From Lumbricus terrestris (Eukaryota > Annelida > Clitellata > Crassiclitellata > Lumbricidae): a DNA stretch of 64,000 nucleotides. Positions 47,901 to 58,005 of this stretch are shown one piece after another. The stretch covers positions 25,586,797-25,650,796 of the forward strand of contig OX457053.1 of NCBI GenBank assembly GCA_949752735.1, read 5' to 3'. The notes below the pieces were generated by a model. That model saw only the letters and a program-made list of their open reading frames with translations, did no database searches and was not told where the DNA came from. The number at the start of each line of letters is the position of its first letter. Position 1 is the first letter of the stretch. Made by a program: the position numbers and the translations under genes.

Positions 47901-50163
47901 GAAGAAAATAAAGTACTTTAAAAATATTTGGATTATTTTGATGCACAATGCAGTGACGTTTACCCTTTTTCACCAATTCGTTGACTGTCTTGAATTACAA
48001 AGACCTATAATTAAAACACACAGATTATATAGCATATATACATAATCCAATTTTATGGAATTTAACGAACTTCAGAGTAATTGTAATCTCAAATTTCTAA
48101 AGCACCACTCGAAAGTCAAGCGCCGAGCATCAGCTTATTCACGAGCACTGGTCGCAAACAGTTACAGAGCTTGTTTGCTCTGCAACACTGGAACAGTCTC
48201 CCATTACATCTACCATTGTTATAAATCATTAATACTAATAATACTACTACCAGTATCCTGTTAATTTCACCACCATGACAGAATCAAACATCAATACCAT
48301 CAAGTCAAATGACTAGCATGCAGCCAACTGAGTAGAATGGCAGCAAAGACCCAGGGGTCACTCCACTCTGTTCCTTAAGAACCAAAAAACTATTTTATTT
48401 AGCCATGGTTGGGCCGGGAGCACTTCTGAGTAGACTTCCTCTACCTTGGAGAGGCGCTATATAAATTTCTGAAATAAATAAAGATTACCTCCAGTCCACG
48501 ACATTTCTCGGCCAAAGTCTGCAGACCCTTGTTGCTGATGTTCATCCCAGAAAGATTGACCTCTCTGAGGCTTTCACACCATTTAGCTGCAAAGTAAATT
48601 AATGTATTCGTTAAAATATTATGCATTTCCTGGCATCCAACATATTCCAGAAAATTGCGTATTGATTGCTCTGGGCAAATTTTTACAACAGTGCCCTACG
48701 GTAATGTAATGGTATTCAAAAGGCCCTATCTGGCCCTGTACTTGCAATGTTGCTCAAAGTTTTCCCTCATGCATTCTTCTCTAATCTTAATATGCAGGGC
48801 TCAGTTGGAAGCAGTGCTTTAACCTCTCACAGAGAATGAAAAAATTCATGAATCCGCCAAACATTTTAACATTAGAAGTCACAGAATCCAAGTCCTCTGT
48901 CACTTCTGCTAGCAAGTTGGTGATGCAACTTTATAACATAAACTCATTACTACAGCAATGCATTGCTAGGTATTTCTGGATGTAATTGGATACTTACCGT
49001 ACACAGTGCTTCAAAGAACACACAATGTTGCTAAACATGGGTCTTGACATGGGATCCAATAGGTAGGGTCATGCAAAGGTTCAATACTTTTTTGTACTAG
49101 AACCGGATGGTAAGTCTAAAAAAACTGTCATAAGCATTTAATACAATTAGTACTACCAAATTAGAAATCTAAAAAAATTTAAATTATAAAATAAGCATCA
49201 GCCCTAAAACTCATAGGTGATAGTTCTAGAGGAGACAAGTTTGCACCAGTAGCATAATGTTCTCCACTGGCGAACTTCCTGTCCACTACGAATGTACTTC
49301 TATCACGCAGCAACACATTCTCTGCTGCAGGCTCTGTGGTCTGGAATGGCCTACTTCCATGCCTGCGCCTGCAGCCAAGGGTTCGTCTGACATGTTCTAT
49401 CGAATCTTAAAAACTATCACCTTTAGACGAGGTTGAGTCGGGAGCACCCCTGAGTATTAACCTTACAGGGGCGCTATATAAATCCTCGTAATGATTGAAT
49501 GAACAGTACAGACACAGCTCAAGGGCGGATACAGAAATTTTCAATGTGGGGGGCAAAATTTTGGGTCTTGGGCCAGGAAAAAATTTTCATCTAGGTCGCC
49601 GAAAAATCTGATGACCTTTTTTTAGTCATTTGCATCGAATTCCCAAAAAAAGATACCATTTCATCCACCAAAATAGGTGATTTTTAAAGTGTTTTTTAGT
49701 CGTACAGACCTTGTGGGCGCGAGGAGGGGCCTACGGAGCTACTCATGGAGGGGCCAACTTCCCGGGCCAGAATAACTGGTCAAAAATAAAGAAATTTCTA
49801 AATGGGGGCCATGGCCGAATTGGCCCCCATGGATCCGTCCCTGACACAGGTTACATAGAACAATTTTCTACCGATGGCATTCACAGATTGATCGGTGAGC
49901 ATTCCGAATGAACGAGAAAGATCGAGCGAGCGAAGAGATGTTGATCCACGCTGCAACAGCTTCTTCAGATCCCGATCAGTAAAACCTGAAACAAGACAAT
50001 TTGTTGATCCTCCAGTTTGACAAATTTTACAGAACTATGTCATCTTCAGTGGCTCAACAGAAAACTAAGATAAGTAAGTGAGTTAGTAAGTAGTCATTTT
50101 GATTCTCAGTTGCAGACCACATTCTGAGTTACAAACAACATTGCACATAATTCAAAGACGGGA

Positions 50164-50214
<51 letters not shown>

Positions 50215-53200
50215 GCATTCGAATTTAAAGAAACGTTATATGCATTCGATTGTCAGCTTTCGGGAGTACTCTATCGCATGACCTTGGTCAAAGGGCTCAA
50301 GACTTATTTATTTTGTAAGAAGTGTGATACCATACAAGTTGTTCTGGATAGTCTAATCATACAGTTAATAATACTGAATATGCCTAGATACAGTAATATA
50401 AAAATACACAAATACAAAAATATACACATGAATAACTATACAAATACATATATATACCAAAACACAGAAATAATTTACACATAAATGCAAAAATTCCACT
50501 GCCACCAACTGGAAGACATTTCCCAGAGTTCAATCCTGGAAATGAGGGCAGGGCTGCCCCTAGGCCTACTAGGCTTTGCAAAAGTCTGTTGTTCACACTG
50601 TGGGAAGAGGGAATGAAAATCGGAAAGCAGAGAAGATCCTGCTGTAGAGATTGCGATGTTGCTCGCAAAACAACACCACGCTTTGGAATATAACCGTACA
50701 AAGCGAATATAGGCCTACTAAACTGGCGCTACATAAATTTATTAGGGCCTATTTATTATGGGCCTACTAAATATTAATGGCTGACATTTATGTTTCTTAG
50801 TTCAAACAAAGACTTCTGGATTGTTAACTTACAAATATAATCCTGCATGGTTGTCCATATATCACATCCATTATTTTTAAGAATACGTAAAAATTATTAC
50901 ACAGGTGTGGAAAAAATTTAAAAGATTTATTCCACGGTAAAGGGGTTAAATAATAATACTGACTTACAGCGAGCGTTGCCCATGCCATTGCAGATCTGCA
51001 GTCGTTTGATGCTTGACCAGAACTGGATCGATAACAATCGCCATCGTTTACACACTACAAGACACGATTAAATAAGATAAGAATATTCTTCAATTGACCA
51101 ATTGCTATGTTCAGTTTGGTGTACAGACATGGTAGCATAGGTATGTCATCAATAGAGCAAATCAAAAGTCAAATATTGTGAAAGAACACACATTTCAGGG
51201 CACAGTGGTGTAGTGGTGGGTTCAGTGCCTTGGAGCTGGAGAGTTCCAGGTTCGAATTCACCTCAAGCCGCCGTGCAGAGACTTTGAGCAAGTCCTTTAC
51301 ACACAATTGCTCACACGCTTCGGCGTGAAAATCGATGCAGTGTCCGCGCTTTAGTCGGGAGTGCCTCTGAGTAGAGAGCTTGAAGGGGCGCTATAGCAAA
51401 TGCAAGGCAAAAAAATAAACATATCCTCATGATGACCAACTATTTACACAGCACATTAATGCATTCGCATGCATTTACATGTGTAATATAATGTAACATG
51501 ACAAAATAAATGTAACGTCCCTAATAGAAGCTGATTATCCCTACCATACCATATAAAAGTCTGCACAGGAGATGGTAATTCTCGATCAAACAAAGATCAG
51601 CTCATCTTCCACAAAATTGATGAGATCCAGTTTACAGGACCATTCACGACACATATCAGTCATGTCAAGAGGAATGGCTGTTAGCCTTTGTTAGGCTTTG
51701 CTCAGGAATCATTGGCAGGCAAAGTAAAGCTTTAACCTACCTGGATATTTGGCTAGATCCATGAAAGACCACACTGACCACAGCATCTGGCCAAGCAAAG
51801 TTATTGCGGTCTTCGCTGGACCTATTCAAATATCTATGTAGGTTAACATAGATATTTTATTGGTACAGGAAAGACGCCAATTTCTGGTGCCCAATGGGAT
51901 CACATGGTTTTCTGCTCATAGAAAATGGCGGACATGACCAATGACGTGTTTTGATGACGTGGCATGTTTACAGTGCTCCGCAGTCCACACCTTCTCCCGA
52001 GACTTCTCCCAAAGATTCTCCTGTATATAATCTTGATTCCTGTTCTTTCTCCGCTGCTTCAACATCACTGGGCACTGGGCAGCTCAGCATAGGAAGTTCT
52101 GTCTTGCTATATATAGGAGGTTGTTACACCAAAATGAATCCTTTCGGTGATTATAACCAAAGGAGATTGGGAGGCTATAAGACATGGCCTGTGACACAAA
52201 CGATTTAATGACTGCTTAGATAGCTAAATGACAGATAATTCCATTTCAGTTTCGTGCTAATTTTGTGAAATGCATAGATCTATATAAATATAATAATATA
52301 ATATATAATTTATAATATATATATATATGGTGATAACAGCAAAAGAACTTGCACCAACTCAGATTACCTCTTTCGGCCAACAGTCTTTCTTGCAACGACA
52401 GATACTCAAAAATACGAGCCATCATGTCATCATTCAGATAATTGATCGGTGAACAAGCGCTGGTGGATGCAGACACCGCCTGGTCACTACTGGACACAAT
52501 CTGCTGTGGATCAACTGAACTACCATCCGACTGTACAAGACCTCCATCAACGGAAGTACCGTCTGTTCCATCTGCTCCATCAAAAGGCTCTATGCTCTGT
52601 ATAAATGAAATCAACGAGAAATCATCGTTTTTTAAACAGCATATTCAGTGTTCAAAGTGTAGACAAGAAGTGCCTGGACGCCCTTACCATTCCAGGCTGT
52701 GTTGGCCTAATAAGTGTCAGGATGGCGTCCAGATTTGAAAATAAGTGCCTGGACATCGTCTATGACTGTCCAGTCGCACTTTAAGCACTGAGCATATTAT
52801 AAATCATGTTGATACAATAGAATTCTATGCGTAGTAATCCCACTGCCTATTCGCAAAGCACCAATTGATGGAAGTAAAAGCACATGCTCCAGCTCCCTAC
52901 ACAGTAACTTCTTAAAGGGGGGCTAGAACCTACATCAGCATACAAGAGCTCAAACCAATCAGCTACTACATTCCATTATTTAGAAACAATGGATAAACGT
53001 GACATCATGTGATCAAGTGATCATTGATTAAATAGCAAAAAATTCTGCTGCCATCGCCAATAGCAACGCATCAGATCTGTCATTTTCAACTCATATTTGC
53101 TACCATGGACAGTTTACCAACGAATCCCATACACAACATTATGATAGGCTCTCAAATTGAGCTATACAAATGTCTAGATGAAAACGTGCACGCAAGTGCT

Positions 53201-56200
53201 GTTATAAATTAACAGCAAGTAACATAAACAGCAGGTAACATAGACATCTTCCACACTGAGGAAGATCGAGCCATAGGGACAACCAGGTCACGCATTCACA
53301 GTGCTACATGGAAGCTTTGCTATGGTCGGTCCGTCTTTCTGGAATAAGTTACCTATTAGTCTCCGTAATGAGCTTCTTTGTCTTTCTTTGCCCCTTTTCC
53401 CGCAAGCGTTTGAAAACCATTCTCTTTGATTGTGGTTTGGTGTCAGGTCGGGAGCGCCTCTGAGGAGTTCTTTTGAAGTGGCGCTATATAAATGTGCGAT
53501 TACAATTACAACGTAGCCTAAATAAATTATCTGCAATAATATGTCCTGATTCAACAATAATCAATCAATCAATCTGCCAATACCGGTAATTAGGCTGACA
53601 ACAATAATCCAGTGATTTTCAATTCTAAAATGCTGCATCGTTATTATCATCCATCATCATACATCAAATGACGTAACCGACCGTCTGCTTAGGCTGCGTC
53701 TCAATCTCCTCGCTCGACTTTACCGGATCAAAGATTTTCCTGCGATAGAGCGTAACGCGAAGAGTCCTGGAAACAAGAACAGACCAAAATAGCAGAAATA
53801 CTTAATTGAAAAAAACCACGTAAAGCAAAACATAAACACAATTAAGAGTTCAGGTGTAGTGGTGGGTTCGGTGCCTTGGAGCCGGAGTTCCAGGTTTGAA
53901 TCCACCTCAAGTCGCCGTGTAGAGACATTGAGCAAGTCCTTCACTTGCAGTTGCTCCGATGCAGTGTCCGCACTGTAGTCAGGAGCGTCTCTGAGTAGTC
54001 AGCTTGAAGGGGCGCTATAGCAAATGCAAAAATTAATTAATTAATTAATTAATGACCAAAACTATAAAAAAGCATACCACATATGCATTTCCTATCACTA
54101 TCAAGTATAACTGAAATATTAACAAGTGTGCAACATTTTTAATTGACCAGTATATGCAATAAAATTCTAAATATTTCTGGGTTAGCATGCCACAGTAGGT
54201 CCCCTCGTGAAAGCTCTGCATACCAGTATGCTAACTTAACTGAGCACTGGTGTTATACACAGTCATTTCGAAAGCTCTATTTGTAAACAAATAATGCTCA
54301 GCAAAATGGAAATTTTATCCCTCATGGCTTCTTTCGCACAATTACAGTCCAGGCAGTGGAATTTCATTCATTGCCCCAAAATATTGACATTGTAAATACA
54401 AAAGTGTGCGTAATAATCAAAGTACAAACTTACTACACAAACTGATTATGAGAAAAAAAACTGGCATGTTACCGTCCGTATAGTTCACGTTCATCATCAC
54501 TTGATCCAGTTGCTGCTTTGGTTCCATTTTCATCACAAAATGTAACAACTGCACGACTGAAATTCAAAGAAAACAACACTGTAGGTTCAGAAGGACATTC
54601 TAAATGCTTATCAAATGGTATTGTTGCATACAGTTTAAAGTGTTAGGATTAATTGCCACTTAGGTCCATTCTAAACCATCAAGAGATGGTGAGGGAGAGG
54701 ACTGGCCACACGCGCTCATATGCCAAGGCTGAGAAAATGAAGTCGCTAACACTTCATACCGATGGAGTACCCCCCTGGCTCTCAAATTGAGCTATACAAA
54801 TATCTAGATGAAAGCGTGCACGCAAGTGCTGTTATAAGTTAACAGCAGGTAACATAAACAGTAGGTAACATAGACATCATATATGAGGATGGTGACAGGA
54901 CCTATATTTATCTTTGTTTATTAAAACCTCAGTGACAATCCGCAATAATCAGTGACAATAGAGATATGAATAACAAACATAAAATGAGAGTTAGCCAAAA
55001 GCTATTGTCTGTTAAGTAGCCTCTAGGTTAGTGTCATCTTTATCAGGGAGCCTGAAATAGTGTGGCTGCAGGCGCAGGTCATAAGGGCACTGGACAATAG
55101 GAAGGAACAAACTTTGCAGTACACGGAAAGGAAACCATCTACCGGTAACTAAATCAGAAAACGTTAACATTAACTCAGTGATTGTCAAATTTGGAAACAG
55201 TTAACAAACATGTAGGGGCAGGAGACGGTTGATAGGCAATGGACTGGCACAAAACTCAGAAGGACGTGGGTTTGATGCCTGCTGGCCTATAAGGTTTACT
55301 CAGTCTTCAACTCCCTAGGGGTGACCATTAAATGCTGGCTGTCACACAGGTAACTTCCACTTCTGTTAAAATAGTTATCATTTCTAACTACAATAATACT
55401 GCAAACATGTCAGGTTGAATTCATAACTGAACATTATTATTATTATTATTATTATTAAATATTTATTATTATTATTACAATTATTCTAAGTGCTAAAAAA
55501 TCTTTCTTCAAGATTTATAAATTGTTCTTGTAACAATGCTAGGGAAGCCGCTGAGAAGACATTGTAAATAGATAGGACAATAATTCACTGAAATTTTATT
55601 CCTAAAGTTCAAATTTCTGTAGAATAATACACACCCGACTGATTTGCCAAATCGATCTAAAACAAGTCGACAATGTTTCACTTCCCCAAATTTACCAAAG
55701 AAATTCCACAACACTTTCTGCGACATCTGCAATTTAATCAAAACGAGTTTAATTACTATGCCAATTAAACAAACATGAATTTATGCCACACAAAAATCAA
55801 TGATCAAAATTTAAGAATTAAGCAACATAACACTAACACAAAACCATGTAGATAGGCTTTGAATAACTACCAACTTGAAATGCTGTACATACTCAGTTTC
55901 CAGTACTATTTAACAGCTTCATTGACATAACCAGCCTCATTTTTCCAGGCTCAGTACTGGTCCTACCTGGCACTATAACAGGACCATATAAAGAGGCAGG
56001 CACATGTGCAGCATATTTTTATTTTGAACACAATTCTCTAGGGAGCAAATTTCTCTTAAAGTGTCTTGTCCCTTACTAACTTACTTATTCATTCTGCTGT
56101 GCAAGGAAGAATGTTTATTCGACTGGCCTGAAAAGATATTTTATTGTGGTGAGCCTGCCCTTTTAAAATAAGTTGCCAAATGTTTTGCTGTATTAGGCCC

Positions 56201-57309
56201 ACGCTTTTCAAACAAGTTGCCTATCAATGTATTGTTGTGGTGAACCCGTATTTTTAAGTAAGAGCTGCCTAAAAACCTTCAGGCAGTTGGAACCACTTTC
56301 TTTGACTATGGTTTCATGTTATTAGGTTTGAGATGACTTTGATTAGGTTCTCTTTGAGTTGCACCATATAAATTTGTGATAACATCAGTGGCGGCGCTAG
56401 GGGGGCTAAGCCACCCTAAAAAAGGCCATCCGGAGGCTAAGCCCTATCAAAAAAGGCCATCCGGGTTTTTTTACATGTAAAACTGAAATATTTCCATGAT
56501 TTTCGACCGGATGACTTAAAAAAGGTCATCAGAAATTTTGGCAGATGAAAATGGAATTTTTCCTCCGTGAGGATTCAGCCCCCTCCCTCCAAACTGAAAT
56601 CATGGCGCCGCCACTGGATAGCATAAACAATTTCAGCAGCATATTCCATTATCACGCAGTTCCAATGCTTTGATTCCCATCATCCATGCTCATCCTGATC
56701 TAAACTGTAGTTTACTACACTCGTATCACTCGTATATGACTGAAATAAAATATTTTAAAATATTTTATACTACTAAGATATTAAGACAGATAGCAGAACT
56801 GACTTCACCTTGAAGCTGACATTTGTAACATAAACCTTCTTGTCTTCAAACGCATAAGAAAACTTGGCCTTAGGTTTTCGATGCTGAAATTTTCCAACGA
56901 CAAAGGCTGGGCAATCGGAAGAACTGCCAGTAGATTTTGTCTCACCATCCTCTCCACAGGTCGAATCTTGACCACCAGCGTCCGCACAATTATTCTCCCA
57001 TGACAGACTATTCGAGTCTTTAACGTCAGGTAAAAATGATTTTAGTAAATTAGGATCATCACCCACATTTTCGTTTTGAACATTAGACAAGACTGGCACA
57101 AAACACGTCGGTTCGTCATCTTTGTCCCAGCATTCTTCTTTGTCGTCTTTGTCCCAGCATTCTTCTTTGTCGTCTTTGTCCCAGCATTCTTCTTTGTCGT
57201 CTTTGTCCCAGCATTCTTCTTTGTCGTCTTTGTCCCAGCATTCTTCTTTGTCGTCTTTGTCCCAGCATTCTTCTTTGTCGTCTTTGTCCCAGCATTCTTC
57301 TGGTTCCAT
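35918..57309 (-). CDS. RRM + F-box + leucine-rich-repeat protein, 20 coding exons
   Basis: Exons in coding order: 57309-56809, 55726-55635, 54556-54473, 53766-53682, 52596-52368, 51054-50968, 49985-49872, 48586-48489, 48004-47964, 47622-47547, 46425-46369, 45536-45426, 44582-44537, 43121-42995, 40676-40547, 39839-39752, 38641-38498, 37914-37816, 36750-36697, 35988-35918. Phases agree throughout (778 codons with stop). Only the donor of 53682 is weak: a donor 4 nt further on breaks frame. Domains: repeat-rich acidic N terminus; RRM (residues about 160-260: KVYVTNVSF as RNP2, KSVGRAVVTF as RNP1); F-box (INYLNDDMMARIFEYLSLQE, then VCKRWR); about 11 Cys-type LRRs; acidic tail ending EEQWNMS. F-box/LRR proteins are substrate receptors of SCF ubiquitin ligases; the RRM suggests RNA binding. 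I recall C. elegans EEED8.10 with a similar make-up. Confidence 0.9.
36346..36562 (+). repeat. tRNA-derived SINE
   Basis: cacggttgtgtagtgggtat, gagattcgaatccgcc, gggaccttgggcaagtcctt and a tail of ctatagcaagtgcacataca. Confidence 0.87.
36760..37810. other. Intron, no repeat recognised
   Basis: Between exons 36697-36750 and 37816-37914 I see no known element. Confidence 0.4.
37960..38278 (+). mobile_element. LINE 3' end
   Basis: Broken frames give PHCAAVHGDLMVPITCS and QRRSFSVVGPAAWNGLPLT, followed by the 3' tail agcgcctctgagtagtacct, gcactatataaatt and (attg)n. Confidence 0.78.
38320..38390 (+). repeat. LINE 3' tail
   Basis: gggagcgcctctaaatag then gaggcgctatataaatgt, a subfamily also seen at 12485 and 48400. 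Confidence 0.65.
38675..38908 (-). repeat. tRNA-derived SINE, reverse
   Basis: gttgctatagcgcaccttca at the tail end and gtggattcgaacctggcacc to ctataccacagcgccaacc at the promoter end, next to LRR exon 38498-38641. Confidence 0.85.
39752..39839 (-). CDS. 88-nt LRR exon found by phase
   Basis: Acceptor atttctgacag, donor gtacgc. It encodes ISDSSLKILSQLDHLKELVI then RRSLHLTDS, a full LRR that repairs the phase gap between 40676-40547 and 38641-38498 and gives the typical LTDSGVM join. Confidence 0.88.
40920..41902. mobile_element. Mariner/Tc1-type element with long inverted repeats and transposase remnant
   Basis: The ends cagggtgggccagcataaat and its reverse complement are followed by about 190 bp of inverted repeat on each side. 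TA flanks both ends (40918-40919, 41903-41904). The + strand inside reads LLRKINKTGLSTCKP (41242-41433) and then ENIARVSAYICSQ-like residues, resembling the paired-type DNA-binding region of IS630/mariner transposases. The catalytic domain is missing. It lies in an intron of the LRR gene. Confidence 0.85.
41905..42360. other. Intron, nothing recognised
   Basis: No exon or repeat signal seen here. Confidence 0.4.
42362..42580 (+). repeat. tRNA-derived SINE
   Basis: gggcgtggtgatgcaagagg, gtgggttcgaatccacctca, ctgagcaactcgttaaatca and gctataacaagtgctcat. Confidence 0.83.
42695..42928 (-). repeat. tRNA-derived SINE, reverse, full length
   Basis: gcatgtgcacttgttgtagc through ggattcgaacctgcaaccct to accatcgcaccccaca, 67 bases before LRR exon 42995-43121. 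Confidence 0.9.
43165..43358 (-). repeat. tRNA-derived SINE, reverse, with internal deletion
   Basis: The tail and promoter ends are both present, but the central region is about 25 bases short near gacactgcagcaattgctga. Confidence 0.87.
43405..43525 (-). repeat. Retroelement 3' end, reverse
   Basis: Reverse complement of the 13620 copy: ttcttttattgaacaatctg, ctgacagaccgcaaccggtt and acagtgtacagttgtgc. Confidence 0.65.
43895..44235. mobile_element. Miniature inverted-repeat element (GGCGGAGACTT ends)
   Basis: It starts cagtggcggagacttg and ends aagtctccgcccatg. Inside are ttctgacgacctttttttag, gatgacctatttttttagtc and facing G-rich and C-rich runs. A CAGT microsatellite at the right edge hides any target duplication. 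Confidence 0.75.
44240..44285. repeat. (CAGT)n microsatellite
   Basis: Repeated cagt units directly after the miniature element. Confidence 0.9.
44726..44800 (-). repeat. LINE 3' tail, reverse
   Basis: cattcattcaaccaag, tttatatagcgcctcttcag and cagaggtgctctc. Confidence 0.65.
45029..45250 (+). repeat. tRNA-derived SINE, best copy
   Basis: ggggcgcggtggtgtagtgg (A-box region), aggttcgaatccacc (B box), attgggcaagtcctttactc, cttcggcgtgaaactccgat, gggagcgcctctaagtag and gcgctataacaagtgcacat, then (cata)n. It can serve as the reference for the family in this window. Confidence 0.92.
45540..46365. repeat. Intron with a decayed 15-17-bp minisatellite
   Basis: From about 45690 to 45935, variants of gttcagctatgatgag and ttcagcaatgatgggg repeat about 14 times. 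The rest of the interval contains an (attg)n at 45988-46015 and nothing else recognised. Confidence 0.75.
46613..46718 (+). repeat. tRNA-derived SINE, 5'-truncated
   Basis: Only the 3' half is present: cttcggcgtgaaactccgat to gcgctatagcaagtgcacaa. Confidence 0.85.
47205..47358. repeat. Unclassified repeat, second copy
   Basis: Shares ccactctctgtctgagtctg, tctcgcgtcatg and ggtccggtcagcaggtc-like strings with 15690-15837. Confidence 0.65.
47405..47480 (-). repeat. LINE 3' tail, reverse
   Basis: tttatatagcagctctcaca and gaggtgttcccagtgcaaag, the subfamily of 12485 in reverse. Confidence 0.55.
47964..48004 (-). CDS. 41-nt LRR exon found by phase
   Basis: Between acceptor ttttaattatag and donor gtaaac. 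It encodes VFVIQDSQRIGEK and makes the join GLE-VFVIQDS...EK-GLWWIFHRC. Without it, exons 48586-48489 and 47622-47547 are out of phase. The leucine-rich spacing fits. Confidence 0.85.
48395..48482 (+). repeat. LINE 3' tail
   Basis: gggagcacttctgagtag, ggagaggcgctatataaatt and an (aataa)n tail, touching LRR exon 48489. Confidence 0.65.
49255..49505 (+). mobile_element. LINE 3' end
   Basis: A broken frame gives SNTFSAAGSVVWNGLL, followed by gggagcacccctgagtatta and ggggcgctatataaatcc. Confidence 0.7.
49520..49843. mobile_element. hAT-type miniature element with 8-bp target duplication
   Basis: Ends caagggcggatacag and ggatccgtccctg; flanks ACACAGCT (49512-49519) and ACACAGGT (49844-49851), one mismatch. 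Inside: tgatgacctttttttagtca. It lies just 28 bases before LRR exon 49872. Confidence 0.85.
50165..50215. repeat. (ATT)n microsatellite
   Basis: About 16 att units in the intron downstream (coding sense upstream) of exon 49872-49985. Confidence 0.95.
51194..51408 (+). repeat. tRNA-derived SINE
   Basis: cagtggtgtagtggtgggtt, ccaggttcgaattcacc, actttgagcaagtcctttac and gcgctatagcaaatgcaa. Confidence 0.87.
52368..52596 (-). CDS. F-box exon
   Basis: Acceptor atttatacag, donor gtaatc. After a Ser/Gly/Asp-rich linker it encodes INYLNDDMMARIFEYLSLQE RLLAER, the first half of the F-box, completed by VCKRWRLLSIQFW in 51054-50968. This is the segment expected to bind SKP1. Confidence 0.9.
52655..52800. 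repeat. Fragment of the GCTTAAAGT inverted-repeat element family
   Basis: gaagtgcctggacgccctta, ggcctaataagtgtcaggat and gtccagtcgcactttaagc match the outer element at 59399-59937. Confidence 0.65.
53150..53250. repeat. 100-bp segment duplicated at 54779-54880
   Basis: ctcaaattgagctatacaaa, cgtgcacgcaagtgctgtta and ggtaacatagacatc occur in both introns with few differences. Family unknown. Confidence 0.8.
53288..53512 (+). mobile_element. LINE 3' end
   Basis: One frame reads FAMVGPSFWNKLPISLRNEL, then the tail gggagcgcctctgaggag and ggcgctatataaatgtgc. Confidence 0.75.
53850..54050 (+). repeat. tRNA-derived SINE
   Basis: caggtgtagtggtgggttcg, ccaggtttgaatccacc, cattgagcaagtccttcact, gcgctatagcaaatgca and an (atta)n tail. 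The region after cagttgctc is shortened. Confidence 0.85.
54779..54880. repeat. Second copy of the 53150 segment
   Basis: See 53150-53250; this copy lies in the intron between exons 54473-54556 and 55635-55726. Confidence 0.8.
55635..55726 (-). CDS. RRM exon of the RRM/F-box/LRR gene
   Basis: Acceptor aattgcag, donor gtgtgt. It encodes MSQKVLWNFFGKFGEVKHCR and LVLDRFGKSVG; with the next exon (54556-54473) it completes the RNP1 motif SVGRAVVTFCDE. The aromatic position in RNP1 is kept as Phe, so RNA binding is plausible. Confidence 0.9.
56160..56385 (+). mobile_element. Degenerate LINE 3' end
   Basis: acgcttttcaaacaagttgc, ctttgactatggtttcatg and gcaccatataaatttgtgat parallel the fragment at 53288-53512. 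Confidence 0.5.
56386..56616. mobile_element. hAT-type miniature element with 8-bp target duplication
   Basis: Starts cagtggcggcgctag and ends ggcgccgccactg; flanks GATAACAT (56378-56385) and GATAGCAT (56617-56624), one mismatch. Inside: gatgacttaaaaaaggtcat. Confidence 0.87.
56809..57309 (-). CDS. First coding exon of the RRM/F-box/LRR gene, with 9-residue repeats and RNP2
   Basis: I start at the ATG at 57309-57307 because its context (gtgaccATGGaacc) is near the Kozak optimum and an acceptor-like tttttag lies upstream (57417), implying a 5' untranslated exon. MEPEECWDKDDKEE opens a run of seven ECWDKDD repeats. The middle is acidic and Ser-rich; the exon ends KVYVTNVSFK, the first RRM strand. 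The frame stays open upstream to 57534, but that part looks like intron or leader. Confidence 0.85.
57111..57302 (-). repeat. 27-bp coding minisatellite, seven copies
   Basis: The + strand unit cccagcattcttctttgtcg + tctttgt is repeated seven times with essentially no variation, encoding EECWDKDDK. The copy number is probably polymorphic. Confidence 0.95.
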
Positions 57310-57739
57310 GGTCACCAACACTGAGCAGTCAATCCTTGAATGTTCTGAAGACTGACTTTCTAACCTCCACAGTAAAAGGCTTTCATGTGCTTGCCACACT
57401 AAGGATAATGTGAATCCTAAAAATCCAATAACAACAGGCAAAATTAGACAAGCAGAACTACAAAGAAAATTATATTTTGTGAGAGAAAATGTGATTACAC
57501 GATAAGCATAACAACCCAGAATTTTCTGTTGCAAAGTGATCAGAGCAAGTTCTTTTAACCTTTACCACTCATGTGTCCACTCCCACCGGACAAATTTGGG
57601 CCAATTAATTTTTAATCTGAGCCGACTGAGGGTTAAGAAACAAAACTATACCAAGAAAACACATCACCTCAACACAGGACTATATGCCAACTAGGGGGGG
57701 GTAAGTCAGGTTTCTTGTCCGTGATTGGGGGAGGCAGGA

Positions 57740-58005
57740 ATGCGTGCCTGTGTATCATTATATCTCAGCCCTAACCCCCGGAAGAGCAGACCCTCGGAAT
57801 AGAGGGCCGGTACCGCATCGGGCTTTTGCTGTTGTTGGTCCCTCAATGTGGAATCACCTTCCCTCTGGAATTTGTGACAGGATTCTGGTAGGAAATTCAA
57901 CTGCATCTTTTCGCTGCTTGATGACCTTTCTCTTTTCATGAGCCTGTCATGCTGAGAGCGCTTCTGAATAGCTCTGCCGTGCGCTTTACAAATCTTACAT
58001 TAGGT
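57740..58005 (+). mobile_element. LINE 3' end
   Basis: The frame contains HRAFAVVGPSMWNHLPSGI, followed by gagagcgcttctgaatagct and tgcgctttacaaatctt. Confidence 0.72.

Noticed and set aside
57076..57324. Plus-strand ORF rich in FFFVVFVPA
   Set aside because: Antisense of the 27-bp coding repeat of the F-box gene.
57310..57534. N-terminal extension of the F-box protein with a hydrophobic segment
   Set aside because: The frame is open, but the ATG at 57309 has the better context and an acceptor-like site at 57417 suggests the rest is intron.
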